Notes under the pieces: model-generated
The model's database searches: none
Seen by the model: only the letters and a program-made list of their open reading frames with translations
What the model was told of the DNA's origin: nothing
Source: Clostridia bacterium
Lineage (GTDB): Bacteria > Bacillota > Clostridia > UMGS1810
Reading direction: 5' to 3'
Length of the DNA stretch: 47,861 bases
Assembly (NCBI GenBank): GCA_017416845.1
Contig: JAFQBA010000035.1
Span: 1 to 47,861, forward strand
Shown here: piece by piece, positions 7,340-16,552 of the stretch
Numbering within the stretch: position 1 is the first letter of the stretch
Layout of the letters: each line of letters begins with the position of its first letter
Program-made: the position numbers and the translations under genes

Positions 7340-8605
7340 TTATCTTTTTTCAAGAACATCCTTTTCATATTTCTGTATGTTTGTAAGCCAATCAAGACCA
7401 ACACCTTTATTTGTCTGTTCACAATAATAATCCCATACAAGACTGAACGGTGCAGCTTTAAATTCTTCTTTAAAAGCAAGTCTTGCTGTTACATCACCCT
7501 CTGATTCAAGCTGTTTCATCTTATCAGCAGGCTGCAAAAGTGCGGCAAGCATTGCTTTTCTTGTATTTCTGATACCTATTATCCATGCCGCAACACGATT
7601 TATAGACGCATCAAAGAAGTCAGTAGCAATATAAGTATTTCCAAGCTTGTTCATTCTGGCAAGTTCATCAAATATTGCCTTTGTCTCATCATCAAATCCA
7701 ACTACGTGGTCACTGTCCCATCTGATTCCGCGTGTAACGTGGAGAAGAACGGAATCGGAAAATGCAAATATACTTGAGAGTTTTCCGGAAACATTTTCGG
7801 TAGGATGATAGTGTCCGTTGTCAAGAGTCATGATAATATGATCTTTATTAGCTTTCATAACATATCCCATGCAAAATTCATGAGAACCTACAGTGTAGCT
7901 TTCGGCACCAATTCCGAATACCTTCGACTCTATACCGTCAATAACATTTTTAACATCTTTTGTTGCTTCGAAAATTTCATCATAAGACTTTTTGAGTCTG
8001 AGTCTGGGAGCAAGAGCATCAACCGGAGTTTCCTTGTCACCATCAGGAGTCCAGTGGTTAATTACACATGGCATACCTGTTTTTTCAGCAAAATATTCAC
8101 CAATTCTTCTGCATGCAATGCCGTGACGAACCCAGAACTGTCTCACTGTTTCATCCTGACATGAAAGTGTTCCTGCAGCTGTAGAAAGCGGATGAGCAAA
8201 GTATGTCGGATTAAAATCAAGCCCCATGTTGTTTTCAACAGCAAAATCAACCCATTTATCATAGTGTTCAGGTTTAATTGAATCACGTTCAATATATTCG
8301 TCAGCTTCAATATAATTTGCATGTACGTTAAGCTTGATTTTTCCGGGAATATACTTCAATGCTTCGAGAATATCTGCCCTGAGTTCTTTCCCGTTTCTCG
8401 CTTTGCCGGGATAATTACCGGTTGTCTGAATACCACCTGTGAGAGATTTGTCTTCCTTGATTTCTGTTCCTCCAACATCATCTCCCTGCCAGCAATGCAT
8501 TGAAATAGGAGTTTCATCTGTAAGCTTAATCGCACGGTCAACATCAATTCCATACTGTGCATAATATTCTTTTGCCAATTCATAACCTTTTTTTACATCA
8601 TACAT
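7340..8605 (-). CDS. rhaA: L-rhamnose isomerase
   Basis: Catalyses L-rhamnose to L-rhamnulose (EC 5.3.1.14), the first intracellular step of rhamnose use. The 421-residue product matches RhaA along its length, with SMHCWQGDDVGG near the N-terminus, the substrate/metal region NHWTPDGDKETPVD, and LDNGHYHPTE, which contains metal-binding residues of the TIM-barrel active site. The ATG at 8605 is preferred over an upstream ATG at 8638 because GGAGG lies 9 bases before it and RhaA homology begins there. No rhaB, rhaD or rhamnose regulator is adjacent. The gene is 57 bases downstream of the phosphatidyltransferase gene and probably shares its promoter. Confidence 0.95.
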   Translation of the reverse strand: MYDVKKGYELAKEYYAQYGIDVDRAIKLTDETPISMHCWQGDDVGGTEIKEDKSLTGGIQTTGNYPGKARNGKELRADILEALKYIPGKIKLNVHANYIEADEYIERDSIKPEHYDKWVDFAVENNMGLDFNPTYFAHPLSTAAGTLSCQDETVRQFWVRHGIACRRIGEYFAEKTGMPCVINHWTPDGDKETPVDALAPRLRLKKSYDEIFEATKDVKNVIDGIESKVFGIGAESYTVGSHEFCMGYVMKANKDHIIMTLDNGHYHPTENVSGKLSSIFAFSDSVLLHVTRGIRWDSDHVVGFDDETKAIFDELARMNKLGNTYIATDFFDASINRVAAWIIGIRNTRKAMLAALLQPADKMKQLESEGDVTARLAFKEEFKAAPFSLVWDYYCEQTNKGVGLDWLTNIQKYEKDVLEKR

Positions 8606-8662
8606 CTTAATATACCTCCGTGGATGATTTTTATGCAAGATTTTTTAAATCCTGATGTTTTA

Positions 8663-9241
8663 TTATTTTGTGAGTTCTTTTATTTTTACCGAGAACAACC
8701 TTGTATACAACACCGATACAACAATAAGTATTGCATCACAGGCAATTATCAGTACATTTGCAAACATGTCAGAAATACCTATACCGAACACCGGTGCCAC
8801 CAAAAGTAACACCATTGTCAAATCAACAAATGCCGTTGAACATTTGCCGTACCACATTGCTCCAAAAACCTTGCCTCCCTTATCAAGAAGAACCAGTCCC
8901 ATAATACCCATGCTGATTTCTTTGACAAAAAGGACTGCTGCTACAGAAATCATGAGCGGATATTTGAACATGAGGCAAAGAGCAATGGAAAACTGGCAAA
9001 GCTTATCGGCTATAGGATCGATGGTTTTTCCGACATCCGTTACACAATTAAACATTCGTGCAATTTTCCCGTCAAGAAAATCTGTGAAAAATGCAATTGC
9101 AAGCAAAATAAGAGCTATTCCATATTTGCCTTGAGCATAAAAAACAGTGTAAAACGGAATGAGAAGAATACGTATGTACACAAGAATATTGGGAACTGTA
9201 AAAAGCTCCTTTCGCAAATTCGAGGTGTTCTTTCCTGACAC
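8663..9241 (-). CDS. pgsA: CDP-alcohol phosphatidyltransferase, PgsA-like
   Basis: A small integral membrane enzyme with the full CDP-alcohol phosphotransferase signature DGKIAR-x8-G-x3-D-x3-D at about residues 57-80, which holds the catalytic and metal-binding aspartates. The start SNLRKELFTVPNILVYIRIL is characteristic of CDP-diacylglycerol-glycerol-3-phosphate 3-phosphatidyltransferase, which makes the precursor of phosphatidylglycerol. Five to six hydrophobic helices follow. The in-frame ATG at 9250 directly abuts AAAGGAG with no spacer, so the GTG at 9241, nine bases after it, is the better start. A consensus promoter at 9294-9322 serves it. Substrate assignment within the family is probable, not proven. 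Confidence 0.85.
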   Translation of the reverse strand: MSGKNTSNLRKELFTVPNILVYIRILLIPFYTVFYAQGKYGIALILLAIAFFTDFLDGKIARMFNCVTDVGKTIDPIADKLCQFSIALCLMFKYPLMISVAAVLFVKEISMGIMGLVLLDKGGKVFGAMWYGKCSTAFVDLTMVLLLVAPVFGIGISDMFANVLIIACDAILIVVSVLYTRLFSVKIKELTK

Positions 9242-9293
9242 AGCATTCATCTCCTTTCATAAAATATCCATAATACACCAATTATATAAGTTA

Positions 9294-9322
9294 ATTATAC
9301 ATATTCAGCCTTTATTTGTCAA
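9294..9322 (-). promoter_or_regulatory. consensus promoter upstream of pgsA-rhaA
   Basis: Minus-strand TTGACA (9322-9317), 17-base spacer, TATAAT (9299-9294): an exact sigma-A-type consensus about 50 bases before the pgsA start. Confidence 0.85.
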
Positions 9323-9393
9323 TACATAAAGTCGAATCAAACCCATTTTTTTAGTGTATACATTGGCGAAGCTATCACAAACACCCTGCAAAG

Positions 9394-9434
9394 AAAGAAG
9401 TCACAAAAAGCAAATTGCTCTTTGTGACTTCTTT
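9394..9434 (-). terminator. intrinsic terminator of malic enzyme gene
   Basis: A 14-bp perfect stem (AAAGAAGTCACAAA/TTTGTGACTTCTTT) lies about 55 bases after the malic enzyme stop, with a T-rich minus-strand tail (TTTCTTTGC). It insulates the gene from the pgsA promoter just beyond. Confidence 0.8.
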
Positions 9435-9488
9435 TACTTTTATGTAAATTCAAACACAAATAGATGACTGATTACAAAAAGTCATGAA

Positions 9489-10670
9489 TTATCTGTCAAT
9501 TCGTGCTACACCGCTTTCGATTGCTGCTTTTGCCACTGCCTGCGCAACGGTTTTGCCGATTCTTTCATCAAAAGCCGGAGGAATAATATATTCAGGACAA
9601 AGCTCCTCATCGGAAACAAGGGAAGCTATGGCAAAGGAGGTTGCCATTTTCATTTCATCATTTATATCACTTGCGCGCACATCAAGCGCACCACGGAAAA
9701 TACCGGGAAAAGCCAGAACATTGTTAATCTGGTTCATAAAATCCGATCTTCCTGTTCCAACAATATATGCACCCGCCTTCAGAGCTTCCTCCGGATAAAT
9801 CTCGGGAACCGGATTCGCCATAGGAAAGACAATTGATTTTTCTGCCATGGAAGCAATCATTTCCCCTGAAACAACACCGGGAGCCGAAACACCCACAAAA
9901 ACATCTGCACCTTTCATGGCATCGGCAAGTGTACCCATAATCTTTTCACGGTTGGTTATCTTACTCATTTCTTCATGCACAGGACTAAGATTTTCCATGC
10001 CTTCACATATAATACCAAAACGGTCAACAAGAATAATATTGTCAACCCCAAGCTTCATAAGATGTTGAGCTATAGCAATTCCTGCACTTCCGGCACCATT
10101 GATTACGCATTTCACCTCTTCAGCCTTCTTGCCGGCACACTTAAGAGCATTAATAAGTGCTGCACCAACGACAATAGCTGTTCCGTGCTGGTCATCATGA
10201 AAAACAGGCACATCGCAAATCTCTTTCAGCTTTTTTTCAATTTCAAAACATCTGGGAGCTGCAATGTCTTCAAGATTGATTCCTCCAAATCCGCCCGAAA
10301 TCAAATATATTGTGCGAACGATTTCATCAACATCCTTTGAACGTATGCAAATAGGGAAGGCATCCACACCGGCGAATTCCTTAAACAGCACACACTTACC
10401 CTCCATAACAGGCATACCTGCCTCAGGACCGATATCTCCGAGTCCGAGAACCGCAGTTCCGTCTGTTACAACTGCAACCGTATTCCAACGACGTGTAAGT
10501 TCAAAGGATTTTGAATAATCTTTCTGTATTTCAAGGCAAGGTTGAGCAACTCCGGGAGTATATGCAAGTGATAATTCTTCTTTGTTTGTAACGGGTGTTC
10601 TTGAAACAACCTCAAGCTTTCCTTGCCATTCATAATGTTTTTTCAAAGATTTCTGTTTTATATCCATCAT
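9489..10670 (-). CDS. NAD-dependent malic enzyme
   Basis: Oxidative decarboxylation of malate to pyruvate, linking C4 acids to central metabolism (EC 1.1.1.38/39 type). The roughly 390-residue bacterial form shows the N-terminal malic domain with the Tyr region SLAYTPGVAQPC, the metal and substrate motif DGTAVLGLGDIGPEAGMPVMEGK, the FHDDQHGTA motif, and a Rossmann domain beginning VINGAGSAGIAIA. The C-terminus contains FPMANPVPEIYPEEA and the conserved FPGIFRGALD. Two ATG codons are adjacent at 10670 and 10667; the second is better spaced from AGGAG. It is a single-gene unit with its own promoter and terminator. Confidence 0.93.
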   Translation of the reverse strand: MMDIKQKSLKKHYEWQGKLEVVSRTPVTNKEELSLAYTPGVAQPCLEIQKDYSKSFELTRRWNTVAVVTDGTAVLGLGDIGPEAGMPVMEGKCVLFKEFAGVDAFPICIRSKDVDEIVRTIYLISGGFGGINLEDIAAPRCFEIEKKLKEICDVPVFHDDQHGTAIVVGAALINALKCAGKKAEEVKCVINGAGSAGIAIAQHLMKLGVDNIILVDRFGIICEGMENLSPVHEEMSKITNREKIMGTLADAMKGADVFVGVSAPGVVSGEMIASMAEKSIVFPMANPVPEIYPEEALKAGAYIVGTGRSDFMNQINNVLAFPGIFRGALDVRASDINDEMKMATSFAIASLVSDEELCPEYIIPPAFDERIGKTVAQAVAKAAIESGVARIDR

Positions 10671-10700
10671 TATTCTCCTTTATCAGATTCTATATATTAT

Positions 10701-10729
10701 ATTTTATATCTGCCCTGCACTAAAGTCAA
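10701..10729 (-). promoter_or_regulatory. promoter of malic enzyme gene
   Basis: Minus-strand TTGACT (10729-10724), 17-base spacer, TAAAAT (10706-10701), about 30 bases upstream of the start codon. Confidence 0.7.
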
Positions 10730-10772
10730 TAGGTCTACAATTATAAATTTTACACAATTTAATCCGGATGAT

Positions 10773-10801
10773 TTGACATTATGATATATTTTTGATAAAA
10801 T
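10773..10801 (+). promoter_or_regulatory. promoter of coaX
   Basis: TTGACA (10773-10778), 17-base spacer, TAAAAT (10796-10801), preceded by TG at the extended -10. It starts transcription shortly before GAGGAG and the coaX ATG. Confidence 0.75.
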
Positions 10802-10826
10802 AATAATATATGAGGAGTGATGACAA

Positions 10827-11591
10827 ATGATTCTTGCTATTGACATTGGTAATACCAACATCGTTCTCGGTGGATTTATTGATAACAGGCTCACATTTGT
10901 TGCACGAATAGCAACAAATGCCGTAAAAACCGAGGATGAGTATGCCACAAAAATTAAAAGTATTCTTGCGCTACACGAAGTAGACAAGGCATCTGTCAAA
11001 GGTGCGATAATTTCATCGGTTGTACCGCCTCTTAACTCTGTCATGACCAAAGCTGTAAAAATAGTCTACGGAATCGAACCAATACTGGTAGGACCCGGCA
11101 TAAAAACAGGCATCAATATCGTTTGCGACAATCCGTCAACGGTTGGGGCAGACCTTATATGTGCATGCGTTGCCGCCCACCACATATATGGAAGTCCGTC
11201 TCTTGTTGTAGACATGGGAACTGCCACAAAAATGATGGTGTTGGATAAATCCGGAGCTTTTATAGGAGTGTCCATCATTCCCGGTGTTAACATCGGTCTG
11301 AAAGCACTTGCAAGCGGAACAGCCCAGCTTCCTCAAATAAGTCTTGATGCGCCAAAATCCGTAATCGGGAAAAACACTGTCGATTGTATGCGTTCGGGGG
11401 TTGTATTCGGAAATGCCAGCATGATAGATGGTATGATAGACCGGTTCAACGAAGAAATGAAAGAAGAGTTAAAGGTAATTGCCACAGGCGGACTTGCTTC
11501 AACCATTGTTTGTCACTGTAAACATGCAATTACTCTTGATGATGATTTGCTTCTCAAAGGCTTAAACATACTTTACAATAAAAACAAATGA
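10827..11591 (+). CDS. coaX: type III pantothenate kinase
   Basis: Phosphorylates pantothenate in the first step of coenzyme A synthesis (EC 2.7.1.33). The 254-residue product has the ASKHA-fold phosphate loop AIDIGNTNIVLGGF at residues 4-17, the substrate-binding region STVGADLICACVAA, the second phosphate motif VVDMGTATKMMV, and IIPGVNIGLKALASGTAQLP, all typical of CoaX. GAGGAG precedes the ATG by 9 bases. The next gene encodes an ECF transporter S-component, which suggests paired uptake and phosphorylation of pantothenate. Confidence 0.95.
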   Translation: MILAIDIGNTNIVLGGFIDNRLTFVARIATNAVKTEDEYATKIKSILALHEVDKASVKGAIISSVVPPLNSVMTKAVKIVYGIEPILVGPGIKTGINIVCDNPSTVGADLICACVAAHHIYGSPSLVVDMGTATKMMVLDKSGAFIGVSIIPGVNIGLKALASGTAQLPQISLDAPKSVIGKNTVDCMRSGVVFGNASMIDGMIDRFNEEMKEELKVIATGGLASTIVCHCKHAITLDDDLLLKGLNILYNKNK

Positions 11592-11687
11592 TTCAGTTTA
11601 TTATCTGCAAAAAGGGTAATTTGCAGTATAATATAAATTTATCGGCGTTGCATCCGTAATCACGGAGCGACAGCAAGGAGGATTATT

Positions 11688-12380
11688 ATGAAAAATACTC
11701 AATCAAAAAGAATTGATACCCGAACCTTGGTTTTAGGCGCTGTTTTCACAGCACTGGTAATCATCTTACAGCTCATGGGTGCATTCATCAAATTCGGCCC
11801 GTTTTCAATTTCACTGGTGCTGATACCGATAGTACTCGGTGCAGCAACCTGCGGTATATTGGTAGGGGCATGGCTCGGATTGGTTTTCGGTATCGTGGTG
11901 CTTGCCAGCGGGGATGCAGCATCATTTATGGCAGTGGATGCCTTCGGCACGGTTTTAACCGTTCTTCTCAAAGGCGTCGGATGCGGATTGGCTTCCGGAG
12001 CAGTATACAAGCTTGTATATTCATTCATGAAGCGACGCAGCGAAAAGAAAATTTCCGGACTTGTTGACAAAAAACTGTTGTGCAAGAATTGCGAATACGG
12101 AATGGTTAACTATTTTTCGCGTAACAGTCAATATGTAGCCGTTCTTGCCGCAGCAATTGTTTGTCCCCTTGTAAACACCGGTATATTCCTGCTCGGATGT
12201 CTTGTGTTCTTTCTGGACACAATCGCCACATGGGCGGCAGGTGCAGGATTTGGTGATAATGTAGGTGTGTACATAATTGCAGGATTTGTCGGATTCAACT
12301 TTCTGTTTGAACTTGGCACAAACATTATTTTGAGTCCTGTAATTGTCAGACTCCTGAATATCCGAAAAAAACAAAATTAA
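11688..12380 (+). CDS. ECF transporter S-component, possibly for pantothenate
   Basis: The 230-residue membrane protein has about six hydrophobic segments and the N-terminal pattern RTLVLGAVFTALVIILQLMG typical of energy-coupling-factor substrate-binding (S) subunits, which recruit a shared EcfA-EcfT module encoded elsewhere. Gly- and Ala-rich segments such as LIPIVLGAATCGILVGAWLG match the family. A hydrophilic loop near residues 112-140 contains KLLCKNCEYG, a CxxC pair that is unusual for S-components and could bind a metal. Following coaX by 96 bases, its substrate is most simply pantothenate (PanT-like), but this is inferred from context only. AAGGAGG supports the start. Confidence 0.85.
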   Translation: MKNTQSKRIDTRTLVLGAVFTALVIILQLMGAFIKFGPFSISLVLIPIVLGAATCGILVGAWLGLVFGIVVLASGDAASFMAVDAFGTVLTVLLKGVGCGLASGAVYKLVYSFMKRRSEKKISGLVDKKLLCKNCEYGMVNYFSRNSQYVAVLAAAIVCPLVNTGIFLLGCLVFFLDTIATWAAGAGFGDNVGVYIIAGFVGFNFLFELGTNIILSPVIVRLLNIRKKQN

Positions 12381-12388
12381 CAATAACG

Positions 12389-12425
12389 ACCTCCGATTCC
12401 GGGAATACCCACCGGCTTCGGAGGT
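12389..12425 (+). terminator. terminator of coaX-ECF unit
   Basis: ACCTCCGA/TCGGAGGT outer stem with an inner CCGG/CCGG stem, followed by TTATTAGTTT, starts 8 bases after the ECF stop. Confidence 0.75.
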
Positions 12426-12433
12426 TTATTAGT

Positions 12434-12462
12434 TTGACAAACCCCGGCATATAGTATATAAT
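12434..12462 (+). promoter_or_regulatory. consensus promoter for zinc-ribbon gene pair
   Basis: TTGACA (12434-12439), exactly 17 bases, TATAAT (12457-12462). The match to the sigma-A consensus is complete. It directs transcription into the gene at 12495, and probably its paralogue. Confidence 0.85.
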
Positions 12463-12494
12463 TATTCCACATCTATTTTCACGGAGGAACAAAA

Positions 12495-14426
12495 ATGAAG
12501 TGTCCCATTTGCAGCAATGATATTCCGATATCAGCAACATTTTGTAACTATTGCGGATCAAAAGTAACACATGTGCCGACAACCGGCAAATCAAACTCCT
12601 ATACCGAATCGCCCGTATCAGCAAATGATTATTCCGCCGGCAAGACTATTGTAGATTTTTCCGGGTTTGATAAGTCAATAAAGAGCAAAAAAACAAAAAA
12701 CAATAAGTCAAGAAAAAAGCTTATTATCATACTTTCTTCAATAGCATTCCTGCTTACAGCATTCATTGTATGCAGTGTGGTATTTTTTTCAGATGTTCCC
12801 AAACCCCGGGAACACTCTTCTGCCGCACTCTTTGTATCTGACGGGAATTTATACTATTACGATTCAAAAAGCTCAGAAAAAATTCTTCTGTCCGAATGCG
12901 GCATAACTGAAGAAAACGCTCATTTATATCAATATAACACAATTTCCGTTTCCGAAGACAAAAAGACCATATACTATCTTGACAATCTGACAAAATCCGA
13001 TGCCTATTACAAATCAGGCAATCTTTGTTACAGACCGATAAACGACACCAAGGCATCTCCCGTGCTCATCGACAGTAATGTGTCCGACTATACTGTCATT
13101 GATAACCGGGGATATATTTTGTATGTCAAAAACGGAGAACTGTATGAATATCATACAGACTCTCAAAGCAAAAGAAAAACTGCCGACATCACAGGATTAT
13201 ACAACGCCGAATATATCGGTAACAGCAAATATGTATACAGAAACAAAAACAACAGCCTGTATCTGGCAACATTTGGCGAAGAACCAAAACATATTGCAGA
13301 TAACATCTATTCCTTTTATACTATGGCCGATACAGAATATATATATTACACTAAATACACAGAGGGAGCCGTTCAGCTGAATCTCGGTAATTATGTGGAA
13401 GTTGATGTGACTGCGGAAGAATATAAAAACGAAAACGGCTATACATATGAACACATTACCCAAGAGCTGTCGAGTGCGACATTTTCGCCTCATACCACAT
13501 CGGTATATCTGTATGACGGAAACACCGAAACTCAGCTTGCAACTTCGGGTGATTATACCTACGTTTCAGAGAATTTAGGATATTTTGTTGAATACAACTA
13601 CAATTTCAATGAAAAAATAAAGCTTTCACAGCTTGAAAGCATATATGACGTTCAAAACTTCATCACCGACAACGCCATTAAAAATTATTATATTATGTCA
13701 GGAGATAAAAGCTATGCTCTGAATCTTGATCCCAAAGCAATTCTTGACGGAATAAAAAGTGATGCAAGTGAATTCGTATACATAATTCCCTCTCAATCTG
13801 CCCAAGCGGACAATTCAGGAAGCTTGTACAAAATTTCCATCGAAAACGGAACATTTTCTGTACCGATACTGATTGATGAAAATGTTTACAATGCATATTA
13901 CAGTATATCGGATGAGATTATATATACAAAAAACTATAATCACGAAACATATTGTGCCGATTATTACCGCCATGGCAAGTTAATATGCGAAAACGGAATA
14001 ATTGCAGGCATCAGTAAGCAGGGGAATATAGCTTCCGTTGAAAAAGTATCATATGGTAACACCGCCAAAACAGGGACTCTGTCCGTTTGCTCCGACTCTG
14101 ACCACTCTGAAATTACCGCAAATGCTGCAGATGCCAGCTGGACGTCAAAGGGTAATTTATATTATGCCGAGCCAAATACCGACGGCACATGCAAGCTCTT
14201 CAAATACTCAGGCAACAAAACAAAACTTATTTGTGACAATGTGTCTGTTACGGACTTAGGGAACATTGATACAAAACAAATTGCCGCTGTGTGCGCAGAC
14301 AAAGTGCTTTATATAAGTGGTGGCGATTTATATATATCCGACGGAGGCAAAGGCAAAAAAATAGCCCAAAACGTAAATTGTTTTTCATCGGCCGGCGCAA
14401 TGTATCTTACCATCAAAAACTCATAA
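12495..14426 (+). CDS. zinc-ribbon, single-helix membrane protein with beta-rich exterior
   Basis: Function unknown. The 643-residue product begins with a rubredoxin-like zinc ribbon (Cys3, Cys6, Cys17, Cys20), then a Ser/Thr-rich and Lys-rich cytoplasmic linker, one membrane helix at about residues 76-98, and a long outward-facing part from about 105. That part contains many short repeats of the form (L/I)YYYD, YIYYTK and LYLA separated by 40-60 residues, which suggests a beta-propeller akin to the repeat domains fused to zinc ribbons in other Clostridia. With no catalytic motif seen, sensing or binding of an extracellular ligand with a cytoplasmic zinc-ribbon contact is the best guess. GGAGG precedes the ATG. 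The next gene is a paralogue. Confidence 0.8.
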   Translation: MKCPICSNDIPISATFCNYCGSKVTHVPTTGKSNSYTESPVSANDYSAGKTIVDFSGFDKSIKSKKTKNNKSRKKLIIILSSIAFLLTAFIVCSVVFFSDVPKPREHSSAALFVSDGNLYYYDSKSSEKILLSECGITEENAHLYQYNTISVSEDKKTIYYLDNLTKSDAYYKSGNLCYRPINDTKASPVLIDSNVSDYTVIDNRGYILYVKNGELYEYHTDSQSKRKTADITGLYNAEYIGNSKYVYRNKNNSLYLATFGEEPKHIADNIYSFYTMADTEYIYYTKYTEGAVQLNLGNYVEVDVTAEEYKNENGYTYEHITQELSSATFSPHTTSVYLYDGNTETQLATSGDYTYVSENLGYFVEYNYNFNEKIKLSQLESIYDVQNFITDNAIKNYYIMSGDKSYALNLDPKAILDGIKSDASEFVYIIPSQSAQADNSGSLYKISIENGTFSVPILIDENVYNAYYSISDEIIYTKNYNHETYCADYYRHGKLICENGIIAGISKQGNIASVEKVSYGNTAKTGTLSVCSDSDHSEITANAADASWTSKGNLYYAEPNTDGTCKLFKYSGNKTKLICDNVSVTDLGNIDTKQIAAVCADKVLYISGGDLYISDGGKGKKIAQNVNCFSSAGAMYLTIKNS

Positions 14427-14495
14427 CAAAATCTTATCCAATATTTGAAAACAAATCACAGTCATAACCAAAAGACTGCAGGGAGGAATATTATT

Positions 14496-16454
14496 ATGAT
14501 ATGTCCCAATTGTAAAAACGAAGTGCCAAAAGATTCTAAAATCTGCCAATATTGCGGAATCAAGTTCAAATGTCGCAATAACAGAAAAGTCATTTCCGAA
14601 AAATTTAACCGGATAAAAAGCTATGTCAAAAAGATACCGGATAAGATTAAGAAGTGCTTTGACAATAAGCGATTAAGAATAATAATCATCACGCTTGCCA
14701 CACTTTTTGTTTTATTTCTGACATACATTCTGTTCTTTACGAATAGCGGCATCTTCTCAAGCAATAATTACCGGGGCAAAAAATCTGATACCTCAGTGCT
14801 TTTCATATCAAACGGAAGTCTGTGTTATTATGACAACAACTGCAAAGAACCGTTTATTCTTTCGGAAAGTAACATATCCGGAAGTAAAGAAGCTTTGTAT
14901 GAATTTGCCGATATACACGTTTCAAAAAAGGATGAACGCATTTTTTATTATCAGAACCTGCACAAAAACGACAATTCGGAAGTAATAGGGGAATTGTGTT
15001 ACCGTTCATTGAAAAACAATCATGATAAGCCCATGATTATAGACTCCGATGTATCTGCATACAAGGTATCCGATAAACATAATCTGGTACTATATCAAAA
15101 GAACGGATATCTTTACAGGTTTGATATTAAAAAGAAGACAAACGAACAAATTTCATCGCTTAATGATATTTCTTCAGTAGTTTTTCTGAAAAATGGCGAA
15201 TATACATATATAGATTCCGAAAGTAATTTATACATTGACTCCGCAGACAACCCCAAAAAACTTATTTGTCAAAATGTTTCTGCACTTTATCCGCTCTACG
15301 ATTATTCGGCTATTTGTTTCGAAACAGAATCTGTCAGCAATGTTGAACTAAAGCTCAAAAACTTCGTTGAGTATGACATCACTTCATTCGAAGAACCAAA
15401 GGAGCCGGCGTTTCCCTCTGAATCAGACTACAACAGCAGAACAGAATATGAAGCTGCATACAACGAATGGTCAGTTGCATACGATAAATACATGAACGAA
15501 TTAATTACTGTTCAGCGGCAAAAAAGAATAGCCGACGAGCTTGAAACCGCGGTCTATTCTCCGCATCCAATCTATGCAAAACGCATATGCTTGTATAATA
15601 ACGGAAAAACGACTACACTTTCAGATTGCGGAGCATATAACCCCCTCGGTGCAAATGGAGGATATTATACCGATGTAAGCTATGATTTCAAGGAAAAAAT
15701 CAAGCTGTCCTCGTTGCAAGCTGTCGATGATGTCAAAAGCTTTATTGATACATTTGCAACAGGACAATATCTGCTGCTTCTTAACGGAGAAATTCTGAAG
15801 CCCGACCTTCCCGACAGAGCAGTTATTAAAGATGTAAATGACAATTTCTCTGAGCTCTGCTATATTATACCTGAAACAACCGGCGACAATGAATCAGCCG
15901 GAAAACTTTACAAGCTTTCCGGCACAAACGGATTATTTTCAAATACCGAATTCGTTGATGATAATGTATGTCATGCATACTATTACGGTTCTTCATTTGT
16001 TTATACTAAAAATCATAACACCAAAAACGACACTTATGATTATTATGTAAACGGTAAAAAACACGACAGCGTATACAGGTGCATTATCAAAGATGAAAAC
16101 AACTATGCATATGTTAAAAATCCCGTTACGGACAACAACGGAAAGTTACATTATACCCTGTACATATGTAAGGATGACACCGAAAATGTTGTAAGCGATG
16201 GTGTATTAAGCTTTTCATTCTCTGAAAGCAATGATCTTATATACACGTTGTCTGACACTTCATCTACATATAAACTTTACAGATATTCACGAAATGAGCC
16301 AAAATTGATATGTGAAAAAATTTCCGAAGCGGTTATCACATCAAAGAATGAAATATTCTTTATATCTGATAAAGACATGTATATTTTCAGGAATGATAAA
16401 TCAGAAAAGATTGCCGAAAATGTCACCTGTATAAATACCGGTAACAAGCTGTAA
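14496..16454 (+). CDS. paralogue: zinc-ribbon, single-helix membrane protein
   Basis: The 652-residue product has the same plan as the preceding gene: zinc ribbon (Cys3, Cys6, Cys17, Cys20), basic linker, membrane helix at about residues 61-82, and a long outward-facing beta-rich part beginning SVLFISNGSLCYYDNN. Aligned landmarks shared with the neighbour include CYRSL/CYRPI, IDSDVSAYKV/IDSNVSDYTV, YNFNEKIKLSQL/YDFKEKIKLSSL and ELCYIIPE/EFVYIIPS. An extra charged segment near residues 300-345 (about 15400-15520) is absent from the first copy. The start at 14496 is chosen because GGAGG lies just upstream; the longer frame from 14445 has no signal. A tandem duplication is the likely origin. Function unknown. 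Confidence 0.8.
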   Translation: MICPNCKNEVPKDSKICQYCGIKFKCRNNRKVISEKFNRIKSYVKKIPDKIKKCFDNKRLRIIIITLATLFVLFLTYILFFTNSGIFSSNNYRGKKSDTSVLFISNGSLCYYDNNCKEPFILSESNISGSKEALYEFADIHVSKKDERIFYYQNLHKNDNSEVIGELCYRSLKNNHDKPMIIDSDVSAYKVSDKHNLVLYQKNGYLYRFDIKKKTNEQISSLNDISSVVFLKNGEYTYIDSESNLYIDSADNPKKLICQNVSALYPLYDYSAICFETESVSNVELKLKNFVEYDITSFEEPKEPAFPSESDYNSRTEYEAAYNEWSVAYDKYMNELITVQRQKRIADELETAVYSPHPIYAKRICLYNNGKTTTLSDCGAYNPLGANGGYYTDVSYDFKEKIKLSSLQAVDDVKSFIDTFATGQYLLLLNGEILKPDLPDRAVIKDVNDNFSELCYIIPETTGDNESAGKLYKLSGTNGLFSNTEFVDDNVCHAYYYGSSFVYTKNHNTKNDTYDYYVNGKKHDSVYRCIIKDENNYAYVKNPVTDNNGKLHYTLYICKDDTENVVSDGVLSFSFSESNDLIYTLSDTSSTYKLYRYSRNEPKLICEKISEAVITSKNEIFFISDKDMYIFRNDKSEKIAENVTCINTGNKL

Positions 16455-16476
16455 TATAAAATCAAAAATATTAAAA

Positions 16477-16529
16477 AAGCGCCTTCACACACAGAAATAT
16501 TTTGATATTTCATTTGTGTGAAGGCGCTT
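16477..16529. terminator. bidirectional terminator
   Basis: A perfect 15-bp stem (AAGCGCCTTCACACA at 16477-16491 with its complement at 16515-16529), extended by an inner AAATAT/ATATTT stem, lies between two convergent genes. A-rich sequence on the left and T-rich sequence on the right allow function on both strands. Confidence 0.85.
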
Positions 16530-16552
16530 ATGATTTTCATATTATAAATCAA

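Noticed and set aside
11630..11680. Riboswitch in front of the ECF S-component gene
   Set aside because: Only a small TCCGT/ACGGA hairpin is present; no known aptamer blocks were recognised.
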